Notes: a model not told the origin generated them from the sequence alone. DNA of 64,000 nucleotides from Bacteroidales bacterium (GCA_017561935.1 JAFZBE010000067.1:91268-155267), one strand, 5' to 3'. Positions 48,151 through 56,057 are shown, counted from the first letter of the stretch. A program made the numbers and translations.

Positions 48151-49938
48151 TCACTTCCGATAGATAGTGCGTCCGTTCACGATGAATACACCGTTTCCGG
48201 TAACTTGATCCACGGGCTGACCCATGATGTTATAGTTGATACCCTCGTGGCTGTCGCGTGCCACCTCGCGGAGGCCAGCCTCGCTGACATCCACCAGGAC
48301 GACCTTCGTCAGCGTAGCACCATAGCCCTGGATGATCAGACCCGACTGCTTAACGATAGCCAAGCCCGAAGCCGTAAACACCAAAGGAGTGACCTGCGGA
48401 CCCGAGAACTGTCCGGTGATGTCGCGGAAGTTGAACTCATGGCTCGTCGTTCCCTCGTAGGTAAATTGTGGATTCTTGCTCCAAGTGCCATCGAAGAACT
48501 GCACCATGCTGTAGCCTGCTGCTCCATCGATGTCATAATAAAGCACCAGCAGGTCGCCCGCTTCAGTTCCCGTAAAGTTGGAAGCCGGTAGTGAAAGCTG
48601 CAGACCGTCGCCCCAAGCCATGTAGCCACTGCCCGACCAAAGGGTCTTGCCGACCTTTGAGTACCAATCCTCACCTGGATCTTCGCCGCCACCTGGTTCA
48701 GGCTCCACATATTCCTGTCCCGAGCCTTCGATGATGCCACGCAGAGCGTAGGTATTATCGACACGCATATTGGCCGTACGGTTGAAGATGCCGAACTTCT
48801 CCGAGCCATTGCCGAAGGCATTGTTGTCCCATACAAAAGCGGCAAAACCGTTCTCACGTGCCAAGCTTACAAAGGTCTTGTACCAGTATTCCTGGTTCTC
48901 AAGCTGTATCTTCTGCACCTCCTCCGAAGCCGAAGCGTCATAATGATTGGCCACACCATATTCGCCAATCAGTACACCCAAACCCTTCTGCCACCAGGTC
49001 TGCTGTGCCTGATTCATGAGGCCCTTCATCGTGTTCTCGTTGCTCGAAGGCGTAGCTCCATAGCTTGCATATTCCTTTCCCCAATAATAGTATTGACAGG
49101 AACCGCAATACTCGTAAGGATCGTACGAGTGGAACTCCACGATGAGATGTCCTTCCACCACGTCGTTCGGAACCACCAACCCGTTCAAGCCATAGTAGGG
49201 GTTGCAGCTGTAGGTCTGTACCACGAGGTTACGATAGTGGTTCTTGCCTCCTGTGGCGCGCACAGCATCGACAAAGGTCTGGTTGTAGCTGTTCTGCACG
49301 GCCTGGTTCTCAGTTGTAGGCTGTGCCCAGTTGATCTGCACCTCATTGGTGCCCGCAAAGGCCAGACGGTCGTCATAGTCGGCAAACGTGTTGGCGATTT
49401 GCGTCCAGATTTTGGCAAGGCGAGGCAGGATTTTCGACTGGTAACTGTAGAGCGGATTGTTCTCCAACCATGCCTCGTGATGAGTATTGAGGACGACGAG
49501 CATGTCCTGGTTGTAGGCATAATCGACCACCTCCTTCACACGTGCCATCCACTTGGGGTCGATGGTCATCTGGTCATAATCGACGATGTGTCCCTCCCAG
49601 CGGGCGGGGATGCGGACGGCGTTGAAGCCAGCCTCCTTCACGGCCTTGATCATGGCCTCGGTGGTCACGGGGTTGCCCCAACAGGTCTCCCACTTGTTGC
49701 GGTCCTCCTGCCATACGTTGGTCCACGTCCAGTTGGTGTTGTCCCATGTACCACCGGCGCTCTCCAGCGAATTGCCGAGGTTCCAACCGGCTTTCACACT
49801 CTTGCACCACGTTTGTGCATCCATGTTCATGCCCGTAGCATCGGGCTCCGTTGCTGCCGCCGCCGACATCACCGATGTCGCAAGTGCAGCCATCATAACG
49901 TAAATCCTGTGTTTCATTGCTTTTCTCAATATTTTCAT
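48151..49938 (-). CDS. Glycoside hydrolase family 5 (endoglucanase-like) with C-terminal beta module
   Basis: A 595-residue exported enzyme. After a signal peptide (about 1-28) comes a (beta/alpha)8 domain at 35-400: GWNLGNSLE, FNAVRIPARW, NTHHEAWL, the acid/base Glu199 in AGTNEVQ, HSYDPYEY, and the nucleophile Glu326 in LIGEYGV. This is the GH5 pattern, close to subfamily 4, whose members cut beta-1,4-glucan, mixed-linkage glucan or xyloglucan. A Pro/Gly/Glu linker (EPEPGGGEDPGED) joins a beta-sandwich of about 150 residues that may bind carbohydrate, then a sorting-like tail ending NGVFIVNGRTIYRK. Translation could also start at the ATG seven codons later (49917). Confidence 0.9.
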   Translation of the reverse strand: MKILRKAMKHRIYVMMAALATSVMSAAAATEPDATGMNMDAQTWCKSVKAGWNLGNSLESAGGTWDNTNWTWTNVWQEDRNKWETCWGNPVTTEAMIKAVKEAGFNAVRIPARWEGHIVDYDQMTIDPKWMARVKEVVDYAYNQDMLVVLNTHHEAWLENNPLYSYQSKILPRLAKIWTQIANTFADYDDRLAFAGTNEVQINWAQPTTENQAVQNSYNQTFVDAVRATGGKNHYRNLVVQTYSCNPYYGLNGLVVPNDVVEGHLIVEFHSYDPYEYCGSCQYYYWGKEYASYGATPSSNENTMKGLMNQAQQTWWQKGLGVLIGEYGVANHYDASASEEVQKIQLENQEYWYKTFVSLARENGFAAFVWDNNAFGNGSEKFGIFNRTANMRVDNTYALRGIIEGSGQEYVEPEPGGGEDPGEDWYSKVGKTLWSGSGYMAWGDGLQLSLPASNFTGTEAGDLLVLYYDIDGAAGYSMVQFFDGTWSKNPQFTYEGTTSHEFNFRDITGQFSGPQVTPLVFTASGLAIVKQSGLIIQGYGATLTKVVLVDVSEAGLREVARDSHEGINYNIMGQPVDQVTGNGVFIVNGRTIYRK

Positions 49939-50074
49939 TTCATTATCTATCCTTAACTAAAATATTGGTCGGCCTATGGCCTCAAAATTATAGAAAAATT
50001 GAATCAAAAAATATAAGACATGCTTCTTTTGATAATTTTTGAAATAGATTTTTATATAATTTTGAGCGCAGCGA

Positions 50075-50146
50075 CCCTTAACCATAAACCATTAACCATG
50101 AACCATTAACCATGAACCATTAACCATGAACCATAACCCTTAACCA
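50075..50146. repeat. Tandem copies of an AACCATTAACCATG-type repeat
   Basis: Five to six imperfect copies of a 14-bp unit built from AACCAT and TAACCATG lie downstream of the GH63/37-like gene stop (50150). Related strings occur at 7661-7700, inside the 3' coding end of the leucine-rich repeat protein, and at 63206-63266 near the CRISPR array. They are short dispersed repeats of unknown role. Confidence 0.85.
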
Positions 50147-50149
50147 TTC

Positions 50150-51532
50150 TCACCACTCCTCGACAAAACTCTTCCCCTCCAGCCAAGCCGCCATATTGAG
50201 CACCAGCAGGTTCCAGTTCTGGAAACCCTTGTTGAGAACGGGTTCGCCGTTGTCGGGCAGATAGTATTCATGTAGGGCGCCAAAGCGCTCGTAGTCACGA
50301 CCCAGCAGGAGGATGGTCTTCTCGGCCAATTCGCGTGCTTCGCTGTCGAATCCATAGCGCACCAGACCACGGAAAGTCAGGTAGTTGGCCACAATCCACA
50401 CGGGCCCCTGCCAGCTGCTCGGATTGCCCGAAGCCTCCACGTTGTACATCTTTTCGAGTGGAGAAAGCGTGCGGATGCCGGCTGCACAGTTGAAGTTGAT
50501 GGTATCGTGATACTGTCGCTCCACTATCACACGGGCCTGCTCTTCGGTAGCAATACCCGCCCACAGGGCCATGAAGCCGCTCCATACCGAGAAGCGCTGT
50601 ATCAGGCAGTCGTATCGGCGCGGTTGACCCACATGAAGGAACAGGTCGGTGGGCTGCACATGCTCCACCTCGGGCTTCTCCTTGGGCAAAAGGTTCAGAT
50701 CAACACTGTAGTAGAAACCGTCTCTCGGGTCCCAGCAATGCTCCTGCACGTTTCGCTTCAGCGTCGCTGCCTGCTCGGCATACTGGCGTCCCAGTTCATC
50801 GAGATGCAGACACTCGCTGAGGTACTGCATCGCCAAGAGTTCGCGATACATCAGCGCATTGAGGAAGATGGAGCTGCTCGACTCCTTCGGCCGATAGAAT
50901 GTCGAAGGGTCGTTATCCACGCCGATGGCGAAATCATCCTCCCAGAAGAGCAGTCCCGTAGCCGCATGGCGATGCCAGTTCATGTACTTCGCCTCGAAAG
51001 CCTGTAGCTTGTGGAAATCTTCGCGCAACCACTCGGCATCTCCCCCATTCTGACGAACGATGAACGCGGCATGCTGTGCGATGATGGGCTTGTGCATGTT
51101 GCTCTTCCACGGGTTGATGGTCTTCAGCCAATCGCTGCGACTGGGCGAAAAACGCTCGATCCAAATAGGTATCCATCCGTCCATACCTCCGTAGGCAAGC
51201 GCATTAAGGATGCAGCCCTGTTCGTACTTCACGGCCTCCTCGCTGTCCTTCTTCGTACCATGCTCCAACAAGATTTGTCTCAGCGCAACGTTGCTGAGCC
51301 ACGAATCCCAGTCCCACAGCACATCGTTATACTGCGCACTTCCCGGTGCCAGAAATGGATAAAGCAAGGCATCGCCCGCCTCACGATACATACCTTTCAT
51401 GTCGCGGTAGATGTGCTCGCGACAGATCTTCGTATATTTCTTGACGTTCGCCTCATTGCGCTCAGGCACCTGGGCCACCAGGATGTTTGCCACTAGGAAC
51501 AGCGCAATGCAGATTATCATTTTGCTTTTCAT
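50150..51532 (-). CDS. GH63/GH37-like alpha-glycosidase, secreted
   Basis: A 460-residue protein with a signal peptide ending VANILVAQ and an (alpha/alpha)6-barrel pattern. Family landmarks are VLWDWDSWL at about 70-78, GWIPIWIERF, WEDDFAIGVDNDPSTFY with possible acid Asp, NPSSWQGPVWIVANYL and HEYYLPDNGEP. These correspond to the GH63/GH37 group (trehalase, mannosyl-oligosaccharide glucosidase, mannosylglycerate hydrolase). The substrate cannot be chosen from sequence alone. It lies beside a GH5 gene, suggesting a small, SusCD-less saccharide locus. Confidence 0.82.
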   Translation of the reverse strand: MKSKMIICIALFLVANILVAQVPERNEANVKKYTKICREHIYRDMKGMYREAGDALLYPFLAPGSAQYNDVLWDWDSWLSNVALRQILLEHGTKKDSEEAVKYEQGCILNALAYGGMDGWIPIWIERFSPSRSDWLKTINPWKSNMHKPIIAQHAAFIVRQNGGDAEWLREDFHKLQAFEAKYMNWHRHAATGLLFWEDDFAIGVDNDPSTFYRPKESSSSIFLNALMYRELLAMQYLSECLHLDELGRQYAEQAATLKRNVQEHCWDPRDGFYYSVDLNLLPKEKPEVEHVQPTDLFLHVGQPRRYDCLIQRFSVWSGFMALWAGIATEEQARVIVERQYHDTINFNCAAGIRTLSPLEKMYNVEASGNPSSWQGPVWIVANYLTFRGLVRYGFDSEARELAEKTILLLGRDYERFGALHEYYLPDNGEPVLNKGFQNWNLLVLNMAAWLEGKSFVEEW

Positions 51533-51597
51533 GCTTCCTTGTTCTACAATAATACAGGTTAAGTTACCTTTCTAAGTGTTTTATTTCCTTATATCTT

Positions 51598-51857
51598 GTG
51601 AAAATGGATTTGAGACGTGGGCTTCAATAGCCCGTCTCACAATCCGGAAAATTGTCGCCTCAATGGCGACATAAAATTGCCCTTCGGGCATAAAATTCGC
51701 CATGTCGTAATTCTCAAATTCTCTAATTCGTGATAAAAAAAGACTTGTACCCGGATGGATTTTTTGCGCAAAGCGCAATTTTTTGCAGGTATTGGACCTG
51801 CTCATTTTCCGGCAGAAACAACCAGGCCATTGGGCCGAGGTTGTCTGCCATTTTCAC
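51598..51857. repeat. Multi-hairpin palindromic element A (two facing arms)
   Basis: Arm A1 (51598-51698, plus) reads GTGAAAATGG, hairpin 1 (51612-51638), linker CCGGAAAATTG, hairpin 2 (51653-51671, loop TCAAT), linker ATAAAATTGC, hairpin 3 (51678-51690). Arm A2 (51752-51857) is the same order on the minus strand with different stems: hairpin 3 at 51765-51777, hairpin 2 at 51785-51801, hairpin 1 at 51812-51848, ending CCATTTTCAC. In arm A2 a 42-codon frame (51851 down to 51723, minus) begins with a Shine-Dalgarno-like AAGG, but the other arms carry stops in that frame. A minus-strand -7-like TACTTTG lies just beyond the arm near 51913-51920. The rest of the 51.5-52.1 kb gap is AT-rich. Confidence 0.85.
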
Positions 51858-52093
51858 CTTGCTTTACTTGTTATTATTCGTCTTTGTTTTCGATCGGTCG
51901 AAATGGATGCTGCAAAGTACGTAATAATTTTTCATATATCCAAGCATTCACGCCTTTTCTTGCTACTTCAACATGCTTTTTTGCAGTTTATTTGAAAAAA
52001 ATCATCCATCTAGAGCTCTTTTTCATTGAAAGCCATTGAAAAATCAAATTTATTCGCAATTTTTGCCAGCAAAAAACAATAATTCAAGTAAAA

Positions 52094-52558
52094 ATGGAAT
52101 ACATGTCAAAAGAAGGCTATGACAAGATTCAAGCCGAACTGCAACAGCTCATCAACATAGAATACCCCAAAGTCAAGGAAGCCCTCATCGAAGCCCGCGA
52201 CAAAGGCGACTTGAGTGAGAACTTCGAATACCACGCCGCCAAGCGTGCACAGTCTCGCCTAATCGGCCGCATCCGTTACCTGCAGAAGATCCTCAGGTTC
52301 ACCCAGGTCATCGAAACAGAACGTCTGGGCTCCGACACCGTAGGCATCCTCAACACCGTCGAGATGACCAATCTCGACACCGATGCCATCAAGACCTTCA
52401 CCATCGTCAGCCCGCATGAGGCCAACATCCAGGAAAACAAGATATCCATCAAATCCCCCATCGCCCAAGCCCTCATGGGCAAAAAAGTAGGCGACATCGT
52501 TGAAGTCCGCGTCCCCGCCGGCATTCAACGATATCGCATCAACTCCATTCAGCTTTAG
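52094..52558 (+). CDS. greA: Transcription elongation factor GreA
   Basis: A 154-residue factor that rescues backtracked RNA polymerase by stimulating transcript cleavage. The N-terminal coiled coil carries the acidic tip in EARDKGDLSENFEYHAAKR (Asp and Glu of GDLSE are the catalytic-tip residues). The C-terminal FKBP-like domain includes SPIAQALMGKKVGDIVEV. Length and motifs are complete. It lies alone between palindromic element A and a convergent gene for a small membrane protein. Confidence 0.96.
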   Translation: MEYMSKEGYDKIQAELQQLINIEYPKVKEALIEARDKGDLSENFEYHAAKRAQSRLIGRIRYLQKILRFTQVIETERLGSDTVGILNTVEMTNLDTDAIKTFTIVSPHEANIQENKISIKSPIAQALMGKKVGDIVEVRVPAGIQRYRINSIQL

Positions 52559-52592
52559 CCTTCAAAAAGAGAGGTTAGCAAACAAGTAAGTC

Positions 52593-53180
52593 TTATGCCT
52601 CTGATGCCATCACAATCAGACCATAGATGAAATAAAGTGTCGTGAAGACAAAAAGGCAGATGTTGACGACAGTCAAAATGATATCGAAAGGTCTGACTCT
52701 TCTGTATTCCTTTGGGAATATCAACTTCACATCTTTGGAGGTGTATAGGTAATAAAGGAGATACAAGCCATAGAAGAGCCACAAAATGCCGAAGAGACTC
52801 GGAAAAGAGCCCGTCGCTATTGAAAACACCAGATTGAAGAAGTAATACACAGTGCATGTCCACGCAAACACCTTGCACAGGTAAATGGCATTAGGCTTAC
52901 GTTTAGCGATGCCCAGACCGCCCATAACTCCAATGATTCCGTTAAACAGGAAAGGCAAGTACGTCAGAAACAATATATCGCCATGAAGTGTGATAATATG
53001 TGCCGCCATACTAGACAACGAAATCACAAGAGTCAGCACAGCACCTACAAGCACCACTTTGCGCAAAATGCCTAAGCGACCATGATACTTCAGATCCAGT
53101 TTCGATGGGTCTTCCTTGCTCCATTTAATCTGTTCAGAGGAAATACGCATTTCCTCACAATCTTGTTTCGGTTGTTCCAT
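52593..53180 (-). CDS. Small multi-pass membrane protein, unknown function
   Basis: A 195-residue protein with a charged N-terminal 37 residues and five hydrophobic segments (about 40-62, 68-90, 97-117, 124-145, 166-190). No catalytic or transport motif is visible, and no family is recognised. Its stop lies 34 bp from the greA stop on the other strand. The codon usage is more AT-rich than in the left part of the window, fitting the accessory region. Confidence 0.7.
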   Translation of the reverse strand: MEQPKQDCEEMRISSEQIKWSKEDPSKLDLKYHGRLGILRKVVLVGAVLTLVISLSSMAAHIITLHGDILFLTYLPFLFNGIIGVMGGLGIAKRKPNAIYLCKVFAWTCTVYYFFNLVFSIATGSFPSLFGILWLFYGLYLLYYLYTSKDVKLIFPKEYRRVRPFDIILTVVNICLFVFTTLYFIYGLIVMASEA

Positions 53181-53267
53181 AATGCAAAATGTTTTTAGGA
53201 TGGATTTATGTTATCTCATGTTCTCTTTCGCTTCTATATAACAACAAATGCTTTCATTGATATTTTG

Positions 53268-53507
53268 GTGAAAATGGCCTCGTCTCTGGCTTCAATAGCC
53301 GAGACTCAGCCGGAAAATTGTGACCTCCAATAGGTCACATAAAATTGCACTGCGTGCATAAAATAAAGCTCGTCCAGATTGCTAGAAATTCAGCGTACAG
53401 GGGCCGGATGGATTTTATGCGATAGCAATTTTATGTCGCCATTGAGGCGACAATTTTCCGGATTGTGAGACGGGCTATTGAAGCTCACGTCTCAAATCCA
53501 TTTTCAC
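53268..53507. repeat. Multi-hairpin palindromic element B (two facing arms)
   Basis: Arm B1 (53268-53368, plus) has hairpins at 53282-53305, 53319-53339 and 53346-53358. Arm B2 (53403-53507) is the same order on the minus strand with hairpins at 53418-53427, 53434-53452 and 53467-53493. B2 is nearly identical to A1 over about 80 bp, in opposite orientation, so elements A and B flank greA. B1 has different stems: hairpin 2 is TGTGACCT / AGGTCACA where A1 and B2 have TGTCGCC / GGCGACA, and hairpin 3 is TGCAC / GTGCA where A1 has TGCCC / GGGCA. The arms keep GTGAAAATGG and the CCGGAAAAT and AAAATTGC-type linkers. Confidence 0.85.
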
Positions 53508-53700
53508 CTCCTTTTCTTGTTATTATCGGTTTCTGTTTTGGATTTGTCTAAATGAACGCAGCAAAGATGAGGAAAATCTCAATACTATGCAAGAGATAGG
53601 ACGAGAACGCAGTTGTTCTTAACAATAATTAACTTGAAGCCATCTCCAAACAGAACTTCTTTTTCACGCCATACATCTTCCATCTTCCCTCATGTCGATT

Positions 53701-53760
53701 AGGTTATCTAATGCTAAACGACCTTGAGGATGCCAATAATAGTGGCACATTTGAAACTGT
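53701..53760. repeat. 60-bp dispersed repeat, copy 1
   Basis: Aligns without gaps to 63275-63334, with shared blocks AGGTTATC, AACG, CCTTGAGG and GTGGCACATTTG. Both copies read openly in one frame (GYLMLNDLEDA versus GYQMLNVLEVA), so this could be a remnant of a gene, but no start or full domain is seen. The rest of 53508-53860 is AT-rich and featureless. Confidence 0.65.
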
Positions 53761-53860
53761 TTTGGGTGGAACATTGTATAATTATTTGCTATATTTAAAT
53801 GCCAATCTTCTTGTCATTAAAAAATAATTACTTAAAAATACAACTTTATCGTTGAATTGT

Positions 53861-53891
53861 TTGTTGATTTTAATGATATTTCATACTTTTG
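53861..53891 (+). promoter_or_regulatory. Promoter of the MqsR-like/Panacea toxin-antitoxin operon
   Basis: TTG at 53861-53863, a 20-bp spacer, TACTTTTG at 53884-53891. Transcription would begin near 53898, which excludes the upstream ATG at 53857 and fixes translation at 53914. Confidence 0.8.
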
Positions 53892-53913
53892 CATATATAA
53901 AACATATAAAACA

Positions 53914-54267
53914 ATGACCACACAACAAGAAGTAGAGCAATTCCTCAATCAGTTCAAAGTAAAACTAGATATATTTGGAATCATTTTCAGAAATGATAGA
54001 GGAAAGAACATTCAGACCCTCGTAGATCTTAACATCACAGAGCTGGAGAGACTTCATATCGTCAAGACTATTGAAGTGACAGATTTCAGTGAAGGGCCAA
54101 TTGTTGACACGCTCAATCATGGCACAGACCTTTGGGTCTTTGGCAAAGATGTTAAGGGGCAGGAGGTATATATAAAGATATCGATGGGTTTGCCCAACAA
54201 CAGAACTATTTGCATATCTTTTCACATTGCAGAGCACCCTATGTCATACCCTTTTAAGAACAATTAA
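53914..54267 (+). CDS. MqsR-like mRNA interferase toxin
   Basis: A 117-residue protein. Its C-terminal half follows the MqsR pattern: LNITELERLHIVKTI, then DFSEGPIVDTLNHGTDLWVFGK, then GQEVYIKISMG and CISFHIAEHPMSYPF. In MqsR the corresponding strands carry the residues that cut mRNA at specific triplets. It is encoded 11 bp before a Panacea/SocA-domain antitoxin with an MqsA-like N-terminus, the toxin-first order of MqsRA. It would act on cytoplasmic mRNA when the antitoxin is lost. Similarity to E. coli MqsR is weak and judged by eye. Confidence 0.72.
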   Translation: MTTQQEVEQFLNQFKVKLDIFGIIFRNDRGKNIQTLVDLNITELERLHIVKTIEVTDFSEGPIVDTLNHGTDLWVFGKDVKGQEVYIKISMGLPNNRTICISFHIAEHPMSYPFKNN

Positions 54268-54278
54268 GAAAGAGAACT

Positions 54279-55268
54279 ATGAAAAGTCCATTTACTGGAG
54301 GTTCATGCACACTTAAACATGAGCTGCGAGAAGTGACCTATCGCAAGGAGACATATAAATATATGGCTCAGTTTTGGGTGTGCGATGATACTCATGAAGA
54401 ATTTTCGACCACGGAACAGGATGGAGCAAGCTTAGCTCAAGTTTATAACCAGTATCGTTCAAAATATGGGATTCCCTTCCCCGATGAGATTCAAGCGATG
54501 CGTGAAAGATATGGCCTTTCAGCCATCAAGATGTCCCAGATATTAGGTATGGGAGACAATCAGTATCGCCTCTATGAAAATGGCGAGGTTCCCAATCTTT
54601 CAAATGGCAGAATGTTACGATCAATCTCCAATCCCAAAGTGATGCTTGACTTGGTTGAAAGTTATAAAAACCAGTTATCAGAACGGGAACTCCAAAAAAT
54701 AACCGAACACCTGAATACTCTTATTGCCGAAAGTGAACAATTCCGAATCCAACAATATGAAACATCTCGCATTTTCCCTTCGGCTCGAAATGAGGACAAT
54801 GGGTTCGCTTCTCTTTCACTTAATCGTCTAAATAATCTTTTGCTGCTCATTCTAAATAATTGCGGTGAGGTCTGGTACACCAAGATGAATAAGTTGCTAT
54901 TCTATATCGATTTTGTCTCGTATCGTGAACATGGTATGGCAATTTCTGGGCTCACTTATCGCGCCATCGACTATGGTCCAGTTCCAGAAAAATGGGATCG
55001 TGTATATAGCCAATTTGATTCTATCCGACAAGAACCACGTTCCATCGGCGATTACGACGGCAGTGTTCTTCTAACCGAACAAAAGGCAGATACCAATGTC
55101 TTTACAGAACAGGAACTCAAAGTAATCAGCTACGTCTGCAATACATTCAAGAATTGCTCGTCGCGAGAACTAACGGAAATCAGCCATAAGGAAGAAGCCT
55201 GGACTTTATTCCATAGACAAGCACTGCGAATTCCCTTCTACCAAGCTTTTTCACTCAAGGCAGTTTGA
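54279..55268 (+). CDS. MqsA-like HTH plus Panacea (SocA-like) antitoxin
   Basis: A 329-residue protein. Residues 1-55 are a degenerate MqsA/YgiT-type zinc-ribbon region that has lost nearly all cysteines (MKSPFTGG, later FWVCDDTHEEF). Residues 70-115 are a helix-turn-helix (AMRERYGLSAIKMSQILGMG, then YENGEVPNLSNGRM). Residues about 180-329 are a Panacea/SocA (DUF4065) domain: LLLLILNNCGEVWYTKMNK, then LFYIDFVSYREHG and YRAIDYGPVPEKWD. Panacea is a promiscuous antitoxin domain that directly neutralises various toxins. The HTH would bind the operon promoter for autoregulation. Confidence 0.85.
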   Translation: MKSPFTGGSCTLKHELREVTYRKETYKYMAQFWVCDDTHEEFSTTEQDGASLAQVYNQYRSKYGIPFPDEIQAMRERYGLSAIKMSQILGMGDNQYRLYENGEVPNLSNGRMLRSISNPKVMLDLVESYKNQLSERELQKITEHLNTLIAESEQFRIQQYETSRIFPSARNEDNGFASLSLNRLNNLLLLILNNCGEVWYTKMNKLLFYIDFVSYREHGMAISGLTYRAIDYGPVPEKWDRVYSQFDSIRQEPRSIGDYDGSVLLTEQKADTNVFTEQELKVISYVCNTFKNCSSRELTEISHKEEAWTLFHRQALRIPFYQAFSLKAV

Positions 55269-55316
55269 CATCGATATCTACAAGCATCTACATGAAAAAG
55301 GGCGAAAAATCAGTCA

Positions 55317-55401
55317 TTCCCCACAAAAAATGTACAAAATGCTTGGATATTCCCCAAGAAAAGTGTATCTTTGCGGCGAATATTCCCCAAGAAAAATGTA
55401 A
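55317..55401 (+). promoter_or_regulatory. Promoter embedded in three ATTCCCCA direct repeats, no gene downstream
   Basis: TTG at 55343-55345 and TATCTTTG at 55366-55373 have the standard 20-bp spacer. Three copies of a motif of the form ATTCCCCA(A/C)(G/A)AAAA(A/G)TGTA start near 55317, 55348 and 55382, one of them within the spacer and one after the -7 element, as operators would be. The next 300 bp holds no recognisable gene, only broken frames. It may be the promoter of a gene that has been lost. The rest of the 434-bp gap is the repeat at 55583. Confidence 0.65.
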
Positions 55402-55582
55402 TCACCATCGATCAAGCAGACAAGAATCTGAAGGGACTCCGATGCTCTATGCAGCCATACATGGATCAAGGATGGATGGAGAACATCCCGCTATACTCTA
55501 TCCATGGTTTTTTAAGAATGAAAGATCCAGACATCCCTTAATCCCTTCTATCTGCCTCCTTGCGAGCCTGGATGGGAAGCAT

Positions 55583-55708
55583 AGTCACGGATGCCAAGAA
55601 GTTTGCTCATAATGAAGATTGGTTAGATGATACACAAAAAAGTCGGGAAAAAGTTCACTTCTTCCCGACAAAAAATGTAGCAATATGTTGTTTACCGAAT
55701 GCTTACGA
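55583..55708. repeat. 126-bp direct repeat, copy 1
   Basis: Almost identical to 58591-58716 in the same orientation, with a few substitutions and two balancing one-base indels. It contains the terminator of the XRE/toxin operon and overlaps the last codons of the XRE gene. It ends with TTTACCGAATGCTTACGA; a related 16-bp string recurs at 59581-59596. Recombination between copies would delete 3.0 kb. Confidence 0.9.
55636..55669 (-). terminator. Intrinsic terminator of the XRE/toxin operon
   Basis: On the minus strand GTCGGGAA (55669-55662) pairs with TTCCCGAC (55649-55642) and is followed by TTTTTT, 34 bp beyond the XRE stop. Confidence 0.85.
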
Positions 55709-56038
55709 ATCATCAGCCACGATACTGGCATGTCCGATCAGTTCATCATCAATAATGTTGATGTCAAGTGCTTCTTCCAGTTTGGAAAGCGTATCGAGCG
55801 ACATATTCTCCTTGCCCTTCAATATCTTCGAGACATACTGCTGAGAACAATTCATGCGTTCAGCAAGGGCCTTCTGCGTCAGCCCCATCTGCTTCATCTG
55901 TAAAAGAACTTTTACAGCAATCCTTTGTGAATGACGCAACCACGACCAGTTATCGCGTCTCCATTCCGCTTCCTCACGCCATGCTGATGGCGTTTCGCTC
56001 CGATGAGCTTCGAGGAATTCAAGTGTTTTCCGTTTCAT
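55703..56038 (-). CDS. XRE-family antitoxin/regulator
   Basis: A 111-residue protein. Residues 48-100 are a Cro/C1-type helix-turn-helix: MGLTQKALAERMNCSQQYVSKILKGKENMSLDT in two overlapping helices, with a short acidic tail ending ADDS. The N-terminal 45 residues are Trp- and Arg-rich (WREEAEWRRDNWSWLRHSQR). It follows a 183-residue partner by 19 bp, in the toxin-first order common for HigBA-like modules. It would neutralise the partner and repress the promoter at 56634-56663. Confidence 0.85.
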   Translation of the reverse strand: MKRKTLEFLEAHRSETPSAWREEAEWRRDNWSWLRHSQRIAVKVLLQMKQMGLTQKALAERMNCSQQYVSKILKGKENMSLDTLSKLEEALDINIIDDELIGHASIVADDS

Positions 56039-56057
56039 GTCCTATATCTCCTTTCAT

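Noticed and set aside
51755..52039. 94-codon plus-strand frame before greA
   Set aside because: It runs through the palindromic arm and AT-rich leader; no ribosome site and no conservation in the sister arm.
55560..55844. 94-codon plus-strand frame
   Set aside because: It crosses the terminator and the antisense of the XRE gene; the related block at 58591 does not keep this frame open.
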